A stretch of DNA of 64,000 nt from Alistipes sp. (GCA_017621455.1 JAGATC010000022.1:47519-111518), one strand, 5' to 3'; positions 9,172 through 17,128 are shown, counted from the first letter of the stretch. The notes: generated by a model from the sequence alone, not told the origin. Translations and numbers: made by a program.

Positions 9172-10599
9172 TTAATCCTTATCCAAGAAGCGCTCATCGA
9201 AATTTACCAAATATACGCACTCCGTAGCTCGCGTTATGGCCGTATAGAGCCAACGCATCATATCCCTCGACATCTCCTCATCTCCAAATAAGCATCGATC
9301 CACAAAGACTGCTTTCCACTGTCCACCCTGCGCCTTATGGCAGGTCACAGCGTAGGCAAATTTCACCTGCATGGCATTAAAGTGGTGGTTCTCACGGATG
9401 GCACGGTAGCGTTTCGTGCGCGACTTAATATCCTCATAGTCCTTCTCCACCTCGTAGAACAGCTTGCGGCTCTCTTCACGTGTTAGCGACGGTGACTCCG
9501 AAGCAAGCGTATCGAGCATAACCTTCGCCTCCATGGTGTAGTCGTCGTAGTCGGGGAACTCTACCACAGCGTCTATAAACCTAAAGCCGTAGAACTCCTC
9601 GAAACGTCGAATGCGCTTAAGACGCACAACATCGCCATTTGCCACAAACGACATTGGCGACTGCTCATCACGCTCAGCATAGAAGTAGTTATTCTTGACA
9701 ATCATCAGCATATCGCCACTCTCGATCTCCTCCTCGGCCGAGAGGTTATAGCGGCGAATGCCCTCATTATAACGATTAGCGCGCTTATTCGAGCGGGTGA
9801 TTACAATGGTCTCATCGCGTCCATATTTAGAGTAACAATCCTCCAATGCCTCCAACAGTTCACCACCCTCGACACTACGGAAGTCTGGATACGACATATC
9901 GAAGCGAGGAATCTCGTAGAGGCGATTTTCGAGCATACAGCGTAGCATAGTTGCATTAAACAGGATGCCTGAATCCTGAGTCTGACGCACCACCTCATCC
10001 ATCGTTGTGTACTCCACATCGCCATACGGCAGCAGCTCCGCGGGGTCGAGTGCAGGGCTGTAGTCGATACCTACGGGCGGAAGCTGTGCATCGTCACCGA
10101 CAAGCATCAAGCGACACTCCTTACCGCTACGCACATACTTCACCAAATCCTCAAGCAGGTTACCCGAGCCAAACATCGCCCCCTCGGATGATGCCGTGGA
10201 GAGCATCGATGCCTCATCGACGATATAGACTACATTTTTATCCTTATTGAAGTCGAGCGAGAATTTCGACTCATAGTCAGCCATCGTACGCTCGCGATAT
10301 ATCTTCTTGTGAATGGTGTAGGCATCCTTTTGAGCATAGTGTGATAGCACTTTTGCAGCACGACCCGTAGGTGCAAGGAGTATCGTTTTGATACCTAAGT
10401 CGTTAAGAGCAGCAACAAACGCAGCTATTATGGTCGTTTTACCTGTTCCGGCATAACCGTTGAGCAGAAAAATACGTTCGTAGTCGTCGTCAACAACCCA
10501 CTCCGATAATTTTTCTATTATTTTTTTTTGGTTAATTGTTGCGTCAACCAATAATTTTGCGTAAATTTGATGCGAAATATGTGTACTATGCATGTGCAT
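9172..10599 (-). CDS. RecD/Dda-like ATP-dependent DNA helicase (superfamily 1B)
   Basis: 475 aa from ATG 10599 (ATG 10593 is also possible; the longer frame to 10692 would overlap the divergent gene). SF1 motifs in order: Walker A GYAGTGKTT near residue 48, TGRAAKVL (Ia) near 75, Walker B YIVDEASMLS near 125, LVGDDAQLPPVG (III), DEVVRQ (IV), then VTCHKAQGGQW (V) and WLYTAITRA (VI) near the end. This is the short 5'-3' helicase class related to phage Dda and the RecD core, without the N-terminal RecD2 domain. Likely role in DNA repair or replication restart; its exact partner is unknown. Confidence 0.9.
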   Translation of the reverse strand: MHMHSTHISHQIYAKLLVDATINQKKIIEKLSEWVVDDDYERIFLLNGYAGTGKTTIIAAFVAALNDLGIKTILLAPTGRAAKVLSHYAQKDAYTIHKKIYRERTMADYESKFSLDFNKDKNVVYIVDEASMLSTASSEGAMFGSGNLLEDLVKYVRSGKECRLMLVGDDAQLPPVGIDYSPALDPAELLPYGDVEYTTMDEVVRQTQDSGILFNATMLRCMLENRLYEIPRFDMSYPDFRSVEGGELLEALEDCYSKYGRDETIVITRSNKRANRYNEGIRRYNLSAEEEIESGDMLMIVKNNYFYAERDEQSPMSFVANGDVVRLKRIRRFEEFYGFRFIDAVVEFPDYDDYTMEAKVMLDTLASESPSLTREESRKLFYEVEKDYEDIKSRTKRYRAIRENHHFNAMQVKFAYAVTCHKAQGGQWKAVFVDRCLFGDEEMSRDMMRWLYTAITRATECVYLVNFDERFLDKD

Positions 10600-10654
10600 T
10601 ATATTTTTACAGTATAACAACGACGATACAAACTTAATAAAAAAATAACTAAAA

Positions 10655-11509
10655 ATGAAAAATTCAAGATCTATCGTACTTCTCTTGGCCACTTTTGTGA
10701 TGGTTGGAGTCGTAGCAGTTCTTATTTGGATGATTGTTGGTCAGGTAGCTACCCCCATCCAGTTCGAGAAGCATTTTGAGGAGCGCTCTAACGAGGTTAT
10801 CGAGAAGGAGCAGCACATCATCAAGCTCGTACAGGCTTACCGCGACAACAACCCCAAGAAGGAGTTCACAACTAACTGGGATGAGCTTATCGACTTTGCA
10901 TTGAATGGCGATGTACAGTTCCGTAGCCAGATCTACGATGAGTACAACCTTGGTGGTATGGTTTGGGACGAGGCAAAGCAGGACTCTGTATACATGGAGT
11001 CATTCGCCGAGATTCGTGAGCGTGAGCTTAAGAAGGACAAGAACTGGAAGAATGAGCGCATCGTCACAGTGCCTGCACGCGATACCATCTTCAACGACGT
11101 ACTCGGCAATTGCCGTCTTACCGAGGAGGATATTCGCAACTTGCGCTACATCCCCTACACTGACAACACTATTGAGTTCCAGCTCGACACAGCAACATAC
11201 GAGGCTGGCGCTTATAAGACACATCTCATTCGTTGCCACGCTCCTTACGTGACATTCATCGACACCAAGACCTACAACCAGGAGTTCTGGAACATGCTCA
11301 ACGATCAGTTTGAGTTGTTCGTTAACCACCAGGAGGCTAACGAGGATATGAAGAAGATGAAGGCTGACGGCATCAAGGCATCTATTGAGAAGGATGAGAA
11401 GTATATGATTGGTAACAGCCATCCTATCCCAATGGACATTGAGTTCTTTGGTATCTCATTTGGTAGCCTTGAGGAGCCTACTAACGAGGCTATGAATATT
11501 GGTTGGTAG
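10655..11509 (+). CDS. Membrane-anchored protein of unknown function, conserved-looking
   Basis: 284 aa. One N-terminal transmembrane helix (SIVLLLATFVMVGVVAVLIWMIVG) is followed by a charged, partly helical extracytoplasmic part of about 250 residues with many Glu/Lys and a tyrosine-rich middle (NLRYIPYTDNTIEF). No catalytic motif was recognised. It precedes the DUF3822 and rsmD genes, with 12 bp to the next start. Codon use is that of a well-expressed gene. I assign no function. Confidence 0.8.
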   Translation: MKNSRSIVLLLATFVMVGVVAVLIWMIVGQVATPIQFEKHFEERSNEVIEKEQHIIKLVQAYRDNNPKKEFTTNWDELIDFALNGDVQFRSQIYDEYNLGGMVWDEAKQDSVYMESFAEIRERELKKDKNWKNERIVTVPARDTIFNDVLGNCRLTEEDIRNLRYIPYTDNTIEFQLDTATYEAGAYKTHLIRCHAPYVTFIDTKTYNQEFWNMLNDQFELFVNHQEANEDMKKMKADGIKASIEKDEKYMIGNSHPIPMDIEFFGISFGSLEEPTNEAMNIGW

Positions 11510-11521
11510 TGTTAAATAGTC

Positions 11522-12103
11522 ATGACGCAATCAACGTCTAATAGTGTGTCCATCCGCCTTAAGTCGGGTGGGCACTCTTTTTCAACCACAGAGCTTGATG
11601 TGGTGCGTGGTGCCACGCTTCCAGTGGAGGTCGTGACACTCACGGCAAAGATCACGCTTGTACCTGTAGAGTTCTTCGACGCAGAGCACGCCGCCGACTA
11701 TCTCGCAGAGGTGGGCATGGCGCCAAGCATCAACGAAGTAGCCGTATCAACCGTGCCATGCAATGGCATGGTGGCTGTAATGGCAATAAATCGACACTGC
11801 TACGATGAGCTTAAAGCATCCATACCCGCGGGCATCACCTTCACCACCCCACTTCTCGACAATGAGACCATGAGCGAGGGTAGCATCCTACACCTGGAGC
11901 ATGAGACTCTCTACGTACGCATCTACAGCAATGGTCTACGTTTTGCCGAGGCAATGGAGTGTAAGAACGATGCTGATGTGCTCTACTACCTCGCATCGAT
12001 AAACGAGGTCTACAACATATATAATACACGCGCACGCGCGAAGGGTGACACAGCTCGCCTGCAGCGCCTATGCAAGAAAGTCTTTCGAGAGCTATGCGAA
12101 TAA
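11522..12103 (+). CDS. DUF3822-like protein
   Basis: 193 aa, somewhat shorter than usual for the family. The sequence has the actin-like-fold pattern seen in DUF3822: SIRLKSGGHSFS at the start, ELDVVRGATLPVEVVTL, VVAVMAINRHCYDEL in the middle, then HLEHETLYVRIYSNGLRF and DADVLYYLASINEVYN. In Bacteroidota this family usually lies directly upstream of rsmD, as here. The rsmD start codon lies inside its last codons. Function unknown. Family inferred from position and pattern. Confidence 0.7.
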   Translation: MTQSTSNSVSIRLKSGGHSFSTTELDVVRGATLPVEVVTLTAKITLVPVEFFDAEHAADYLAEVGMAPSINEVAVSTVPCNGMVAVMAINRHCYDELKASIPAGITFTTPLLDNETMSEGSILHLEHETLYVRIYSNGLRFAEAMECKNDADVLYYLASINEVYNIYNTRARAKGDTARLQRLCKKVFRELCE

Positions 12104-12630
12104 TCAGTGGTAAGTATCGCGGCCGTACAATAGTACCTCCGCGTAACCTGCGCGCACGTCCCACAACGGACTTTGCCAAGGAGAACCTGTTTAACGTGCT
12201 TGTAAACCTCGTAGATTTCGAGGAGCTCGACGTACTCGACCTCTTCTCGGGTACAGGCTCTATAAGTTATGAGTTCGCCTCACGTGAGGCACGTAGCGTC
12301 ACCTCTGTGGAGGTAAACAGCGTGCACCACAACTTCATCCGTCAAACTGCGCGTGACCTTAAGTTCGAGAATTTCTACGCCGTAAAGGCTAACGTATTCC
12401 TCTATCTTAAGAGCTGTACCAAACAATTTGACCTAATCTTCTCGGATGCTCCCTACGATTTGGAGGGTAGTGAGGAGGTTATTCGCCTGGTATTTGAGCG
12501 CAACCTACTCCGCGATGGTGGAATATTAATATTTGAGCACTCGAAAGACAGAAACGTAAGCGACATGCCAAACTTTTGGCAAACAAGAAGTTATGGTAGT
12601 GTACAGTTTTCGTTTTTCAAAAAAGAGTAA
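12094..12630 (+). CDS. rsmD: 16S rRNA (guanine(966)-N2)-methyltransferase
   Basis: 178 aa from ATG 12094 (MRIISGKYRGR), the canonical RsmD N-terminus; it overlaps the stop of the upstream gene by 10 bp. Motif I is VLDLFSGTGSISYEFASREA near residue 47. The catalytic motif IV reads SDAPYDL near residue 118, where the family normally has DPPY/DPPF, so the first proline is replaced by alanine. RsmD methylates G966 of 16S rRNA in assembled 30S subunits using S-adenosylmethionine. Identification is firm; the altered motif is discussed separately. Confidence 0.92.
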   Translation: MRIISGKYRGRTIVPPRNLRARPTTDFAKENLFNVLVNLVDFEELDVLDLFSGTGSISYEFASREARSVTSVEVNSVHHNFIRQTARDLKFENFYAVKANVFLYLKSCTKQFDLIFSDAPYDLEGSEEVIRLVFERNLLRDGGILIFEHSKDRNVSDMPNFWQTRSYGSVQFSFFKKE

Positions 12631-12658
12631 TTTTTTTTCGAAAAAAGTTGCGAAAAAA

Positions 12659-12689
12659 TTTGCAGGTTAGAAAAATTGTAGTACCTTTG
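12659..12689 (+). promoter_or_regulatory. Promoter of tRNA-Asp
   Basis: TTTG at 12659-12662, 19 bp spacer, TACCTTTG at 12682-12689. The 5' leader before the tRNA would be about 33 nt. Confidence 0.7.
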
Positions 12690-12728
12690 CATCGCAATCA
12701 AGAGATAACGGTTGCGAGTTCTTAAAAT

Positions 12729-12805
12729 GGTGCGTTAGTTCAGCTGGTTAGAATACGTGCCTGTCACGCACGGGGTCAGGGGTTCGAGTCCCCTACGCAC
12801 CGCCA
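12729..12805 (+). tRNA. tRNA-Asp (anticodon GTC)
   Basis: A full cloverleaf can be drawn. Acceptor GGTGCGT/ACGCACC, D-arm TTAGTTCAGCTGGTTAGAA, anticodon stem CGTGC/GCACG with loop CTGTCAC (anticodon GTC), T-arm CAGGGG-TTCGAGT-CCCCT region, discriminator G, encoded CCA at 12803-12805. A terminator follows 3 bp later. The 3' half of this tRNA is repeated at 13094. Confidence 0.97.
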
Positions 12806-12898
12806 GAGAGGATGATCGAAAGGTCATCCTTTTTTTGTGTTGACTGGGGTGGGGAAGACTTCGGAGTCGAGGAGCTTCGCTCTTGTAGTTGGGAGATA
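12782..12898 (+). repeat. Direct repeat, copy 1 (tRNA-Asp 3' end + terminator + tail)
   Basis: From the T-loop GTTCGAG of tRNA-Asp through the CCA end, the terminator and two small UUCG-type hairpins (GACTTCGGAGTC and GAGCTTCGCTC) to GTTGGGAGATA. The same segment recurs at 13094-13208 with only a few changes. Confidence 0.92.
12809..12836 (+). terminator. Terminator of tRNA-Asp
   Basis: AGGATGATC / GGTCATCCT stem with a GAAA tetraloop, followed by a run of T. An identical hairpin follows the second tRNA 3' end at 13121. Confidence 0.88.
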
Positions 12899-12944
12899 TG
12901 ATGTCCTGGCATACAAGCACGCCAGACACCAATCTCCCAACTAC
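12885..12944 (+). repeat. Long hairpin joining the repeat tail to the spacer
   Basis: 13-bp perfect arms (GTAGTTGGGAGAT at 12885-12897 and its complement at 12932-12944) with an inner near-perfect TGTC-TGGC / GCCAGACA extension. The left arm lies in repeat copy 1; the right arm is found only in the spacer. Confidence 0.85.
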
Positions 12945-13003
12945 TGCCACTGGCAGTCTCGCCTCCTTACCAATGTACTACTCTGTCGTTGTGTAGTGGT
13001 AAT

Positions 13004-13117
13004 GGTGTGGGGCTGAGCCGATATGATAGTGATTTATTGCTCGACCTACGGTCTGCGCTATTGTTTCAGTGGTATCGGCTCTACTGCTTTGCAGTTCGAG
13101 TCCCCTACGCACCGCCA
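13004..13117 (+). ncRNA. Candidate tRNA-like RNA downstream of tRNA-Asp
   Basis: The 3' part is a copy of the tRNA-Asp 3' end (TTCGAGT, CCCC, ACGCACC, discriminator G, CCA at 13115-13117). GGTGTG at 13004-13009 can pair with CGCACC at 13108-13113, and the next GGG with the CCC of the T-stem. Between them lie a 9-bp stem (GAGCCGATA 13015-13023 with 13073-13081) and a small hairpin ACTGC-TTT-GCAGT (13083-13095). A terminator follows at 13121. No promoter matching TAnnTTTG was seen inside, so it may need read-through or processing. This is a structural inference, not a known family. Confidence 0.4.
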
Positions 13118-13208
13118 GAGAGGATGATCGAAAGGTCATCCTTTTTTTTGTATTGACTGGGGGAAAGACTTCGGAGTCGAGGAGCTTCGCTCTTCCAGTT
13201 GGGAGATA
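13094..13208 (+). repeat. Direct repeat, copy 2 (tRNA-Asp 3' end + terminator + tail)
   Basis: 115-bp second copy of 12782-12898. It starts exactly at GTTCGAG and includes CCA, the terminator (13121-13149) and the tail. Differences are a few substitutions and short indels. The rest of the gap, 13209-13303, holds no gene; it is AG-rich with no clear signal. Confidence 0.92.
13121..13149 (+). terminator. Terminator of second tRNA-like 3' end
   Basis: Same stem and GAAA loop as the tRNA-Asp terminator, followed by eight T. Confidence 0.85.
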
Positions 13209-13303
13209 GGTGGGGTACTTGTTATGTCGAGACGTAGCAACGAAAAGGAGCGTAGCGAACTTAAAGGGAGGTTTGGAGGGATTGTATATATGACAGTTTA
13301 CTG

Positions 13304-13387
13304 CTATTGCTGAGTAAGCTGCACAAAGAAAAAAGAGAGCCGAAGCTCTCTTTTTTCTTTGTGCATAAGAAGCTTACTCAGCAATAG
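13304..13387. terminator. Very long palindromic terminator at the rpmA 3' end
   Basis: A perfect 20-bp stem (13321-13340 with 13345-13364) around a CGAA loop, extended after a 6-nt bulge by 17 more perfect pairs (13304-13320 with 13371-13387). The outer right arm is the last codons and stop of rpmA itself. Confidence 0.9.
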
Positions 13388-13634
13388 GAGTAACGCTCAC
13401 GTATGACTTACCAGATGCCTTCTTGCAGAAGCCAACTGTACCGTCAACCAATGCAAAAAGTGTGTGGTCCTTACCCATACCCACGTTCTCGCCGGGGTTG
13501 TGTACTGTACCGCGCTGACGAACGATAATGTTACCCGCCTTAGCGAACTGACCACCGAAAAGCTTTACACCGAGTCGCTTGCTCTCTGACTCACGGCCGT
13601 TCTTCGAACTACCAACACCTTTTTTGTGTGCCAT
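13374..13634 (-). CDS. rpmA: 50S ribosomal protein L27
   Basis: 86 aa with the hallmark N-terminus [20 protein letters not shown] and [20 protein letters not shown], reaching the peptidyl-transferase centre. There is no N-terminal extension of the kind cleaved in Firmicutes. It lies 21 bp behind rplU in the usual L21-L27 operon and ends inside a giant palindromic hairpin. Confidence 0.98.
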   Translation of the reverse strand: MAHKKGVGSSKNGRESESKRLGVKLFGGQFAKAGNIIVRQRGTVHNPGENVGMGKDHTLFALVDGTVGFCKKASGKSYVSVTPIAE

Positions 13635-13655
13635 TTTCTACTTCGATTTAAGGGT

Positions 13656-13967
13656 TTAACAATTAATCTCCTCAACGAGAACCTGTGTCAGATACTGACG
13701 GTGACCGTTACACTTCTGATAACCTGTTCTACGCTTCTTCTTGAACACGAGGACCTTATCGTCCTTGAGGTGCTTCAAGATCTTGCACTTTACTGAGGCG
13801 CCTTCTACTACAGGTGCACCTACCTTAACCTGACCGTCGTTGTCTACAAGCAGGACCTTGTCGAAGCTCACTGACGAGTTTTCCTCGCCCTGAAGACGGT
13901 GAACATAGAGCTTTCGACCACTCTCAGCCTTGAACTGCTGACCTGCAATCTCTACTATTACGTACAT
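13656..13967 (-). CDS. rplU: 50S ribosomal protein L21
   Basis: 103 aa, normal length: [20 protein letters not shown] at the start, [17 protein letters not shown] in the middle and [19 protein letters not shown] near the end are the L21 signature. It binds 23S rRNA. It is first in the rplU-rpmA operon and is driven by the promoter at 13998-14027. Confidence 0.98.
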   Translation of the reverse strand: MYVIVEIAGQQFKAESGRKLYVHRLQGEENSSVSFDKVLLVDNDGQVKVGAPVVEGASVKCKILKHLKDDKVLVFKKKRRTGYQKCNGHRQYLTQVLVEEINC

Positions 13968-13997
13968 TTAATCTAATAATTAAAGTGTTTAGCGCGG

Positions 13998-14027
13998 CAA
14001 ATGTACGAAATATTTTCGAATCTGCAA
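13998..14027 (-). promoter_or_regulatory. Promoter of rplU-rpmA
   Basis: On the minus strand: TTG (14025-14027), 19 bp, TACATTTG (13998-14005). The leader is about 25 nt. Confidence 0.75.
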
Positions 14028-14159
14028 GCACTATCATCCTCTTTTTTCACTTTTTACGATAATTTTCATCCATTTAGCCTTTGGCACACTTTTAGTCGAT
14101 AGCGATGCGTTAGAAAAATAACAATATGCAGGCTATCTTTGCAAAAGATTGACCAGCTA

Positions 14160-14190
14160 TTGGAAATGTCGAAATAATTTATTAACTTTG
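14160..14190 (+). promoter_or_regulatory. Promoter of cysQ
   Basis: TTG at 14160-14162, 20 bp spacer, TAACTTTG at 14183-14190. A second box TATCTTTG lies about 45 bp upstream and could be an alternative. Confidence 0.65.
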
Positions 14191-14226
14191 AAAAGTGGTT
14201 GATAATGGCCCATCAACATTAGTCAC

Positions 14227-15078
14227 ATGACCGCCAAAACTACATACATGATGATTGACGACAACATACGAAAGTATCTCCTTACCGAGCAGCTAAATGC
14301 CGCCGTGCGTGCTGGCGCCGAGATTATGAAGATATATAAGCAGAGCGACGACTACGACATCACCCTCAAGAGCGATCACACGCCCATAACCATTGCCGAC
14401 CGCCTTGCTCACAACTCCATAAAGGAGTCGTTAGGAGCCACGCGCATACCCATACTCTCGGAGGAGGGACGCTCGATGCTCTACGAGGAGCGATGCAACT
14501 GGGAGCTATTCTGGCTTGTCGACCCATTAGATGGCACTGTCGAGTTCATCAAAGGCAACAACGAGTTCACGGTAAACATTGCCCTTATGGAGAACAACAT
14601 CTGCATAAGCGCCATTGTCTACGTGCCCTATCACCACAAGATGTATATCGCCGAGCGTGGTCATGGCGCGTGGGTAATGTACGATGTAGCACCCGACGCC
14701 GACCCTGCGTATACCTACGAGGAGATACACGCCAACAGCGAGCAACTGCCCCTAAAGAGCGCCGAGCATGACAAATTCCGCGTAGCTGTATCGCGCTCGC
14801 ACCAAACACCCGAGACCCATGCCCACATAGAGACGCTATATGCCGAGCACCCCGAGATAGAGATAATCGAACAGGGCAGCTCCTACAAATTCTGTCTCCT
14901 TGCCGAGGGCACGGTCGACTACTATGTGCGCACCACAGCCACGTCGGAGTGGGATACTGCGGCAGGCGAACTTATACTTGCAGAGGCTGGTGGCACAACG
15001 CACGCCTACCCCACTGGCGAACAGCTTACATACAATAAAGAGGTATTGGACAATCCATGGTTTATAGCACGCCGCTAA
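14227..15078 (+). CDS. cysQ: 3'(2'),5'-bisphosphate nucleotidase CysQ
   Basis: 283 aa inositol-monophosphatase-fold enzyme that hydrolyses 3'-phosphoadenosine-5'-phosphate (PAP), a by-product of sulfate activation, to AMP. Metal-binding motifs are SEEG near residue 78, the signature DPLDGTVEF near 98, and SEWDTAAGELILAEAGG near 238. ATG codons at 14248 and 14251 (MMIDDN) are equally plausible starts; 14227 is the longest. It is a single gene between its own promoter and a terminator. Related phosphatases such as SuhB cannot be fully excluded but length and motifs favour CysQ. Confidence 0.88.
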   Translation: MTAKTTYMMIDDNIRKYLLTEQLNAAVRAGAEIMKIYKQSDDYDITLKSDHTPITIADRLAHNSIKESLGATRIPILSEEGRSMLYEERCNWELFWLVDPLDGTVEFIKGNNEFTVNIALMENNICISAIVYVPYHHKMYIAERGHGAWVMYDVAPDADPAYTYEEIHANSEQLPLKSAEHDKFRVAVSRSHQTPETHAHIETLYAEHPEIEIIEQGSSYKFCLLAEGTVDYYVRTTATSEWDTAAGELILAEAGGTTHAYPTGEQLTYNKEVLDNPWFIARR

Positions 15079-15101
15079 AAAAGTTTTCACCATATAGTCA
15101 C

Positions 15102-15139
15102 AAAATATGCCCTACACGCCTACGTGCAGGGCATATTTT
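15102..15139. terminator. Terminator after cysQ
   Basis: 12-bp perfect stem (15102-15113 with 15128-15139), ACG/CGT inner pairing, T-rich end. Confidence 0.85.
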
Positions 15140-15169
15140 CATTACTTATAACGCTATAAAAAATAACAA

Positions 15170-15201
15170 TTTGACTTTTTGTGTTTGTTGTATTATTTTT
15201 G
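15170..15201 (+). promoter_or_regulatory. Promoter of thioredoxin gene
   Basis: TTTG at 15170-15173, 20 bp, TATTTTTG at 15194-15201. Full consensus. Confidence 0.75.
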
Positions 15202-15241
15202 CACCGTAGAAACTAAGTAACAACTAAAAAAGATAAATACT

Positions 15242-15598
15242 ATGGCAACAATACATTTGACAAAGGGCGGCTTCGAGAACCGCATAGCAAAGATAGATGA
15301 GATGGCAACCCAGTGGCGTTTCTTGGGCACACGCCCAGCGCTTATAGACTTCTACGCCTCGTGGTGTGGCCCCTGCCAGCGCCTCTCGCCCATTATTGAC
15401 GAGTTGGCCGAGGAGTACGAAGGCAAAGTAGACATCTACAAGGTAGACGTCGATGCTGAGGAGGATCTCGCACGCCTATTCAGGGTGCGTTCTATACCCA
15501 CTCTGGTATATATTCCAATGGGTGAGTTGCCCATCGTAGAGCTTGGTGGCAAGGGTAAGGGCGAAATCAAAGAGAAGCTCAACGCGCTGATTAAGTAA
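15242..15598 (+). CDS. Thioredoxin-family protein
   Basis: 118 aa. The thioredoxin active site is ASWCGPCQ near residue 40 and the cis-proline is in SIPTLVYI near 85. There is no signal peptide, so it is cytoplasmic. It has a slightly longer N-terminus than the second thioredoxin in this window (42387) and differs from it after the CxxC motif (Gln instead of Arg). It is monocistronic with its own promoter and terminator, which suggests separate control from trxA. Confidence 0.93.
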   Translation: MATIHLTKGGFENRIAKIDEMATQWRFLGTRPALIDFYASWCGPCQRLSPIIDELAEEYEGKVDIYKVDVDAEEDLARLFRVRSIPTLVYIPMGELPIVELGGKGKGEIKEKLNALIK

Positions 15599-15608
15599 AA
15601 ACAACTAA

Positions 15609-15652
15609 AATAAAATCTCCTCGTACCAGTAGTGCTACGAGGAGATTTTATT
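15609..15652. terminator. Bidirectional terminator
   Basis: 17-bp perfect stem (15609-15625 with 15636-15652), 10-nt loop, A/T-rich flanks; between convergent genes. Confidence 0.9.
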
Positions 15653-15667
15653 ATATAGGTCGCAGGT

Positions 15668-17101
15668 CTACTCTACGTAGTTACGAATACCCTCGATAGG
15701 ACGTGGTAGCTCCAACGCTATCTCCTCGGCTTCCGCTGACTGAAGTTCTGGCTTTGGTGAGGTGGTAATGCTACGCCCCGTAACCGATGCCAAGGCTACA
15801 GCAAGCGCTATGTCATGCTCTTGGTCACCCCAGTCGGCACGAGGCAGTGGATAGTTGCTATCACTTACGCCATACTCATTGGTCTCACTCGTAAGGTCCA
15901 CATCGGGAGCTATGCCCTCACCCCAATCACCAAAGCCCTTGGCATTAAAACACATAAAGGTAATCGGAGCATACTCAAGATGTATATTGTTTATCGTGCG
16001 GCGCGTAACGTCCATACCGCAGTTCTTACCCTCGGTGGTAGAGCCAACAAGTGTTACAGGGAAGTCTAACCCCCTGAGGCCCATAATTACAAGTTCCGAG
16101 GCTGAGGCCGAATTGTCGGAGCAGATTACCGTAAGGCGCTCCAAATTAGTAAAGTGCTCACCGGTATTCTCAAGCGTAAACTGCGCCGACACATCACTCT
16201 TGGTATTATTCGGGTTACGCTTAATGGCACACAACACCTGACCATCCATTGTAGCTGGAGCAAGTGCCGAGCATAGCTTAACGGCCGAGGACAACGAACC
16301 GCCGCCATTGCAACGAAGGTCGAGGATAACCTCTCCAACACCCTCATCCACAAAGCGTTGAATCACAGCAAGCAAATCATCATCATACTCACTTTCGAAG
16401 CCCGTATATACGATGTAGCCCACTCTCTCGGCATAGCCGTCGACATCAATCACCTCGCTATACACCACAGGAGTCTCATGGTATGCGCCCTTAGCGAGCT
16501 CCACGCTAAGCGTCTCCTTTGTGGTCTGGCGACTTAGGTCGAGTTTGAGGGTAGAGGCCGTATTACTCTGAATCGCATTGAAGTGATTCATATAGTTGCT
16601 CGATGTGATATACCCATCTCCTACCATAGTGACTATATCGCCACGCTTGACACCCGCCTTTTCTGCTGGAGAGTTGGGATAGACTGACTCCACAACGAAT
16701 CCGTAGTAGTTATTATCCCTATTGATGATAAGAATGGTGTAGTGCAGGTTGATACCAAAACCTGAGACCTCGGCACGAGTGGCTGATGGCACCTCACGAA
16801 TATAGGAGTAGAATATGCGCTGACCCTTGTTATTCACATAGCCATCATCGCGATTAGTTTCGAGCCTGCCGAGCGTATTCGACAGATAGCTCTCCCACTC
16901 CAATCGTCTATCAAAGCTATTACACTTCTCCCTCACCTCGTCGAGCCAATAGTACTCAAACTCAAGGCGCTGATCGATATAGTCTATAATAGCCTGGTTC
17001 TCCACCGTATTACCTCCAGTGCTGGGCCCATCAACGCCATAGCGAGAAGAATTGGTACATGCGACAATAAGTGTAGTCAAGCAGATGATAATGCGTTTCA
17101 T
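15668..17101 (-). CDS. S41-family (C-terminal processing) peptidase, lipoprotein
   Basis: 477 aa. The lipobox is LIVAC near residue 15, so it is membrane-tethered outside the cytoplasm. A PDZ-like part (VYPNSPAEKAGVKRGDIVTMV, near 140) precedes the S41 core: DLRCNGGGSLSSAV, then the catalytic serine in CSDNSASASELV near 335 and the lysine region TTEGKNCGMD near 362. It belongs to the variant PDZ-S41 lipoproteins common in Bacteroidales. Only weakly like the second S41 protein here (33649). Substrate unknown. Confidence 0.88.
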   Translation of the reverse strand: MKRIIICLTTLIVACTNSSRYGVDGPSTGGNTVENQAIIDYIDQRLEFEYYWLDEVREKCNSFDRRLEWESYLSNTLGRLETNRDDGYVNNKGQRIFYSYIREVPSATRAEVSGFGINLHYTILIINRDNNYYGFVVESVYPNSPAEKAGVKRGDIVTMVGDGYITSSNYMNHFNAIQSNTASTLKLDLSRQTTKETLSVELAKGAYHETPVVYSEVIDVDGYAERVGYIVYTGFESEYDDDLLAVIQRFVDEGVGEVILDLRCNGGGSLSSAVKLCSALAPATMDGQVLCAIKRNPNNTKSDVSAQFTLENTGEHFTNLERLTVICSDNSASASELVIMGLRGLDFPVTLVGSTTEGKNCGMDVTRRTINNIHLEYAPITFMCFNAKGFGDWGEGIAPDVDLTSETNEYGVSDSNYPLPRADWGDQEHDIALAVALASVTGRSITTSPKPELQSAEAEEIALELPRPIEGIRNYVE

Positions 17102-17128
17102 CTATTGTAAGCATTAATTTACATATAA

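Noticed and set aside
10600..10692. N-terminal extension of the RecD-like helicase
   Set aside because: The extension would overlap the divergent gene starting at 10655 and its translation is not helicase-like; ATG 10599 is preferred.
12899..13093. Second tRNA gene or pseudo-tRNA in the spacer after tRNA-Asp
   Set aside because: No D-arm or anticodon arm of normal size can be drawn; only the 3' half matches a tRNA, so a structured tRNA-like element is the most that can be claimed.
12806..13208. Full integrative element in tRNA-Asp
   Set aside because: No integrase or other gene lies between the two 3' ends; at most it is a scar or a non-coding element.
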